Shown: positions 61,404 through 64,000 of the stretch, piece after piece | How positions within the stretch are numbered: position 1 is the stretch's first letter | Layout: each line of letters begins with the position of its first letter | From: JAOUEA01 sp963821935 | GTDB taxonomy: Bacteria; Actinomycetota; UBA4738; HRBIN12 | Direction of reading: 5' to 3' | Assembly (NCBI GenBank): GCA_963821935.1 | Contig: CAWGFM010000004.1 | Span: 806,001 to 870,000, forward strand | Length of the DNA stretch: 64,000 nt | Notes under the pieces: model-generated | Told to the model about the DNA's origin: nothing | Database searches by the model: none | What the model saw: the letters and a program-made list of their open reading frames with translations, nothing else | Position numbers and translations under genes: made by a program

Positions 61404-62066
61404 CTAGGCGTCGTGCACGGCCATCCTGAGCCCGAGAGCGACCAGCACGGCACCGCTCACGAGCTCGATCCTTCGGCGGATGTGGTCTCGTCGCAGGAAG
61501 CTCGCAGCCCGCGACACGAGCGCCGCGTATGTGAGCAGCCACACCAGACCCATCGCCAGGAACGTCCCAGAGAGCACGAAGGTCTGGATCAAGGCGGGTT
61601 CGTCGGGGTCCACGAACTGCGGCAGCAATGACAGGAACATCAGTGCCACCTTGGGATTGAGCACGTTGCTCCAGAACCCCTGCCAGAAGGGAGAGGAACC
61701 GAGGCGGACCCACGAGGCACCCTTCGGCGTGGGGGCGATCGTTCCGGTTCCTGGTTCGGCTGCGCCCTCGACGGCCGCTCGACGGGCGTTCCAGATCGTG
61801 CGAACGCCGAGTCCGATCAGGAACGCCGCGCCGGCGACCTTCACGATCGCGAAGGCGACGGAGGAGGTCGCGAGCAGCGCCGAGAGCCCGATCACCGCCG
61901 CGGTCGCATGCACCAGGATGCCCGCGCAGATGCCCAACGCCGCCACTCGAGCCGAGGACTTGCCACTCGAGAGGGCGTGGGTGGTGACGAGCACCATGTC
62001 CGGACCCGGGGTGATCACCACGAGGAACGCCACGCCGATGAACGCGAACAGGTCGGGATCGAGCAT
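61404..62066 (-). CDS. LysE family amino acid exporter
   Basis: A 220-residue membrane protein with the LysE/RhtB signature LVVITPGPDMVLVTTHALSSG (split at residues about 13-33) and the central NVLNPKVALMFLSLLPQFVDP. I start at ATG 62066 (MLDPDLFAFIG) rather than the ATG at 62084 because homologues begin here. It contains a longer central loop (AVEGAAEPGTGTIAPTPKG) than the paralogue at 57265. The exported amino acid is unknown. Confidence 0.9.
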   Translation of the reverse strand: MLDPDLFAFIGVAFLVVITPGPDMVLVTTHALSSGKSSARVAALGICAGILVHATAAVIGLSALLATSSVAFAIVKVAGAAFLIGLGVRTIWNARRAAVEGAAEPGTGTIAPTPKGASWVRLGSSPFWQGFWSNVLNPKVALMFLSLLPQFVDPDEPALIQTFVLSGTFLAMGLVWLLTYAALVSRAASFLRRDHIRRRIELVSGAVLVALGLRMAVHDA

Positions 62067-62239
62067 GCCAGAACAGTGTCCCATCCTGCTGCGCTCGGGA
62101 ACGACGCGACCTGAGCGATGACTTCCGATCGTCCTGCGGTCTCATTCGACATGAGCCCCAACTGTCACGGGATGCACCGCCCATCCACGAGCCCAGGGGA
62201 TCCGGTCGGAACGTCGGTCGCCCACGATAGGGTCCAACC

Positions 62240-63040
62240 ATGACCCTTGCGGTGGAAGCTGAACAGCTCGTCAAGCAGTACACAGGCCGAAGCGGCACGG
62301 TCGAAGCCGTGCGCGGCGTCGACCTGCAGGTGGACACCGGCGAGGTCTACGGCTTCCTCGGCCCCAACGGGGCGGGCAAGTCGACGACCATCCGCATGCT
62401 GACGACGCTCATGACGATCACCTCCGGCTCGGCGCGCGTCGCGGGTGTCGATGTGGCCGCCGATCCCGACCTGGCACGCAGGAAGATCGGGGTCGCGCTG
62501 CAGGAGGCGGGGCTCGATCCTCGCCAGACAGGCCGCGAGTTGGTGGTCCTGCAGGCCGGCCTGTTCGGCAGCTCGCGGGCCCAGGCCGCCGATCGGGCGC
62601 AGGAGCTCCTTGAGCTCGTCGACCTGGTCGAGGCGGCAGACCGGCGCATCAAGGGCTACTCGGGCGGCATGAAGCGCAGGCTCGACCTGGCATCGGCGCT
62701 CGTCCACGAACCGGAGGTCCTCTTCCTCGACGAGCCCACGACCGGTCTGGACCCGGCCAGCCGGCTGACCGTCTGGGACGAGCTTCGTCGCATCAACGAA
62801 CGCGGGACGACGATCTTCCTCACCACGCAGTATCTGGAAGAAGCCGACCAGCTCTGCGATCGCCTCGCGATCATCGACGGTGGTCTCGTCGTCCGCGAAG
62901 GCACGCCGCCGGAGCTCAAGGCCCAGCTGCGGGAGCGAACCGGGTTGGCCCACGAGCCCACGCTCGACGAGGTGTTCCTCGACGCGACCGGGCGCACCCG
63001 CGAACGAGCCGCCGGCGAGGTGCAGGAGGTGCAGGCATGA
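62240..63040 (+). CDS. ABC transporter ATPase, DrrA-like
   Basis: A 266-residue ATPase. Walker A is GPNGAGKSTT (about residues 39-48), the signature is YSGGMKRRLDLA, and Walker B is VLFLDEPTTGLDP. The C-terminal part (LDEVFLDATGRT) is the short tail of the daunorubicin-resistance group. It powers efflux of a drug or lipid through the adjacent permease. TAGGGT at 62228-62233 lies 6 nt before the ATG (leaderless). It overlaps the permease gene by 4 bases. Confidence 0.93.
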   Translation: MTLAVEAEQLVKQYTGRSGTVEAVRGVDLQVDTGEVYGFLGPNGAGKSTTIRMLTTLMTITSGSARVAGVDVAADPDLARRKIGVALQEAGLDPRQTGRELVVLQAGLFGSSRAQAADRAQELLELVDLVEAADRRIKGYSGGMKRRLDLASALVHEPEVLFLDEPTTGLDPASRLTVWDELRRINERGTTIFLTTQYLEEADQLCDRLAIIDGGLVVREGTPPELKAQLRERTGLAHEPTLDEVFLDATGRTRERAAGEVQEVQA

Positions 63041-63792
63041 ACAAGGCATGGTTGCTCACGCAGCGATCGTTGCGTGAGTCCCTGCGCGCACCCGAAGCAC
63101 TGCTGCCGACGTTGTTCATCCCGTTGTTCTTCCTGATCGTGAACGTCGGGCAGGCAGCCAGGATCTTCCCATCCGGCTCGACGACCTTCCTCGAAGGCCA
63201 GAACTACGCGGCCTTCCAGCTGCCGAGCGCACTGCTGCTCGCTGCCTCCTTCGGTTCAGCCGCGCTGTATCTGATCGAAGACATCGAGGGCGGCTACTTC
63301 GACAAGCTGCGGGCCGCACCGGTGTCGCGAACCGCCATCGTGTTCGGTCGCTTGTCCGCCGAGGCGGCCAAGAGCGTCGTCATCACCTGCATCATGCTGC
63401 TCGTGTCGCTGCCGTTCGGCATCTCCATCGCCAGCGGTCCGCTGGGCTTCTTGCTCCTCATCACGTTGACCGCGGCCTGGGCGGTGGTGTTCTCCGGATT
63501 CATGCAGCTCATCGCGCTGAAGACGCGCAGCGCGGCGGCGACCAACTCTGCCGGACTCGTGTTCTTCCCCTTGCTCTTCCTCACCCCGAACTTCGTCCCG
63601 CGCGAGCTGCTGACCCGGCCCATGGAGATCGCGGCGACCCTCAATCCGGTCACCTACATCATGGAGGCGCTGCGTTCCCTCATCCTCGAGGACCTCGCGT
63701 GGGCGACGATCGGCAGAGGCTTCGCGGTCGTCGCGTTGCTGGGCACGGTCATGGTCGCACTCAGCGTCCGCACGATCCGCCGCTACGACTAG
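63037..63792 (+). CDS. ABC-2 type transporter permease, DrrB-like
   Basis: A 251-residue membrane protein of the ABC-2 family with about six hydrophobic helices beginning near residue 23 (LLPTLFIPLFFLIVNVGQA). The EDIEGGYFDKLRAAPVSRTAIVFGR loop (split at about 83-107) is characteristic, with the GYFDKLRAAPVSR motif that docks on the ATPase. ATPase and permease form a two-gene export system. The stop overlaps the convergent winged-helix gene by 4 bases. Confidence 0.93.
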   Translation: MNKAWLLTQRSLRESLRAPEALLPTLFIPLFFLIVNVGQAARIFPSGSTTFLEGQNYAAFQLPSALLLAASFGSAALYLIEDIEGGYFDKLRAAPVSRTAIVFGRLSAEAAKSVVITCIMLLVSLPFGISIASGPLGFLLLITLTAAWAVVFSGFMQLIALKTRSAAATNSAGLVFFPLLFLTPNFVPRELLTRPMEIAATLNPVTYIMEALRSLILEDLAWATIGRGFAVVALLGTVMVALSVRTIRRYD

Positions 63793-64000
63793 ACGGCTCG
63801 CGACCGCGCGTGCTTCGACAGCGGTGACGGGAACCTGGGCAGCACGCTCACGCCCTCGAACCACTCGGTCAGGCGGGCCGCCTCGTGCTCGAGGGAGCGC
63901 TGAGCCTCGGAGCCCACATCCTCGAGCATCTGCAGATCGACCTCGCCCGTGTCTCGCTGACGCCAGCCACCCACGATCTTCCCGTCCCACCACACGGTGG
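63789..64000 (-). CDS. Winged-helix DNA-binding domain (AlkZ/HTH_42-like) protein, 5' end outside window
   Basis: The open minus-strand frame enters from beyond the window edge as TVWWDGKIVGGWRQRDTGEV and ends ALSKHARSRAV-like at 63789, giving about 69 C-terminal residues. The VWWDGKIVGGWRQR segment is typical of the C-terminus of winged-helix DNA glycosylase AlkZ-type and related HTH_42 proteins. AlkZ-type enzymes unhook interstrand crosslinks made by natural products, and they often sit beside exporters such as the DrrAB pair here. With only the C-terminus visible, family confidence is moderate. Confidence 0.65.
   Translation of the reverse strand, partial: TVWWDGKIVGGWRQRDTGEVDLQMLEDVGSEAQRSLEHEAARLTEWFEGVSVLPRFPSPLSKHARSRAV

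Overview
The window is high-GC DNA with dense coding on both strands and very strong G/C preference at third codon positions. It most likely comes from an actinobacterium (Actinomycetota); I cannot place it lower from sequence alone. Supporting signs are an Rv2578c-type radical SAM protein behind a GAAC-N4-GTTC LexA box, DUF6328 and RDD membrane proteins, a DrrAB-type ABC exporter, and many leaderless promoters: a TANNNT hexamer sits 5-7 nt before the start codon of at least 16 genes. No rRNA, tRNA, CRISPR array, phage or insertion sequence was seen.

Layout. Positions 1-5116 hold a secreted phosphodiester glycosidase fragment, an RDD protein, a membrane-anchored unknown, CoxE/CoxD-type accessory proteins and an MscS channel. 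Positions 5183-8881 (minus) are a form II (AYRGAGR) molybdenum hydroxylase in order S-L-M, followed by an XdhC protein and an arginase-fold protein lacking two usual histidine ligands. Positions 12069-18085 (plus) are a form I aerobic CO dehydrogenase operon coxM-S-L (AYRCSFR active site) with an XdhC-YHS fusion, coxG and a MobA-like cytidylyltransferase. The organism therefore probably oxidises trace CO in air. Positions 18114-28871 are lipid/acyl-CoA and housekeeping genes: nitrilase, acyl-CoA synthetase, two thiolase-like proteins without the usual nucleophile, DUF35, acyl-CoA dehydrogenase, YceI and HxlR.

Positions 28868-52385 are the most unusual part. A minus-strand transcription unit (phoX, class III aminotransferase, SMP-30, grdE, grdB, grdC, thioredoxin, grdA, SMP-30) encodes a glycine/sarcosine/betaine-reductase-type system. 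Both GrdA and GrdB read through an in-frame UGA at the expected selenocysteine position, and each UGA is followed by a hairpin. grdD is absent, and the GrdE homologue has no cysteine where its clostridial relatives self-cleave. Nearby lie a PotABCD-type ABC importer with an aminotransferase and a tartronate-semialdehyde-reductase-like enzyme, a FadR-type GntR regulator, an enolase-superfamily enzyme and an SDR. Five related operator-like motifs (core TGT[T/C]GAC-N-GT) sit at the promoters of the pot operon, gntR/enolase gene, grdE, phoX and a CrtI-like oxidoreductase. This suggests one regulon, presumably for uptake and C-N bond breakdown of an amine or amino acid whose identity I cannot tell.

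Positions 52441-64000 contain a putative SOS-controlled radical SAM protein, a HAL/PAL-family protein without the MIO-forming Ala-Ser-Gly, IclR and MarR regulators, two LysE exporters, an aldo/keto reductase, a PEP-mutase-family enzyme, a quinone oxidoreductase, a DrrAB-like exporter and the end of a winged-helix protein. Three genes (at about 24954, 25194 and 43841) carry single-base frameshifts, all explained by one extra base; these may be sequencing errors or young pseudogenes.
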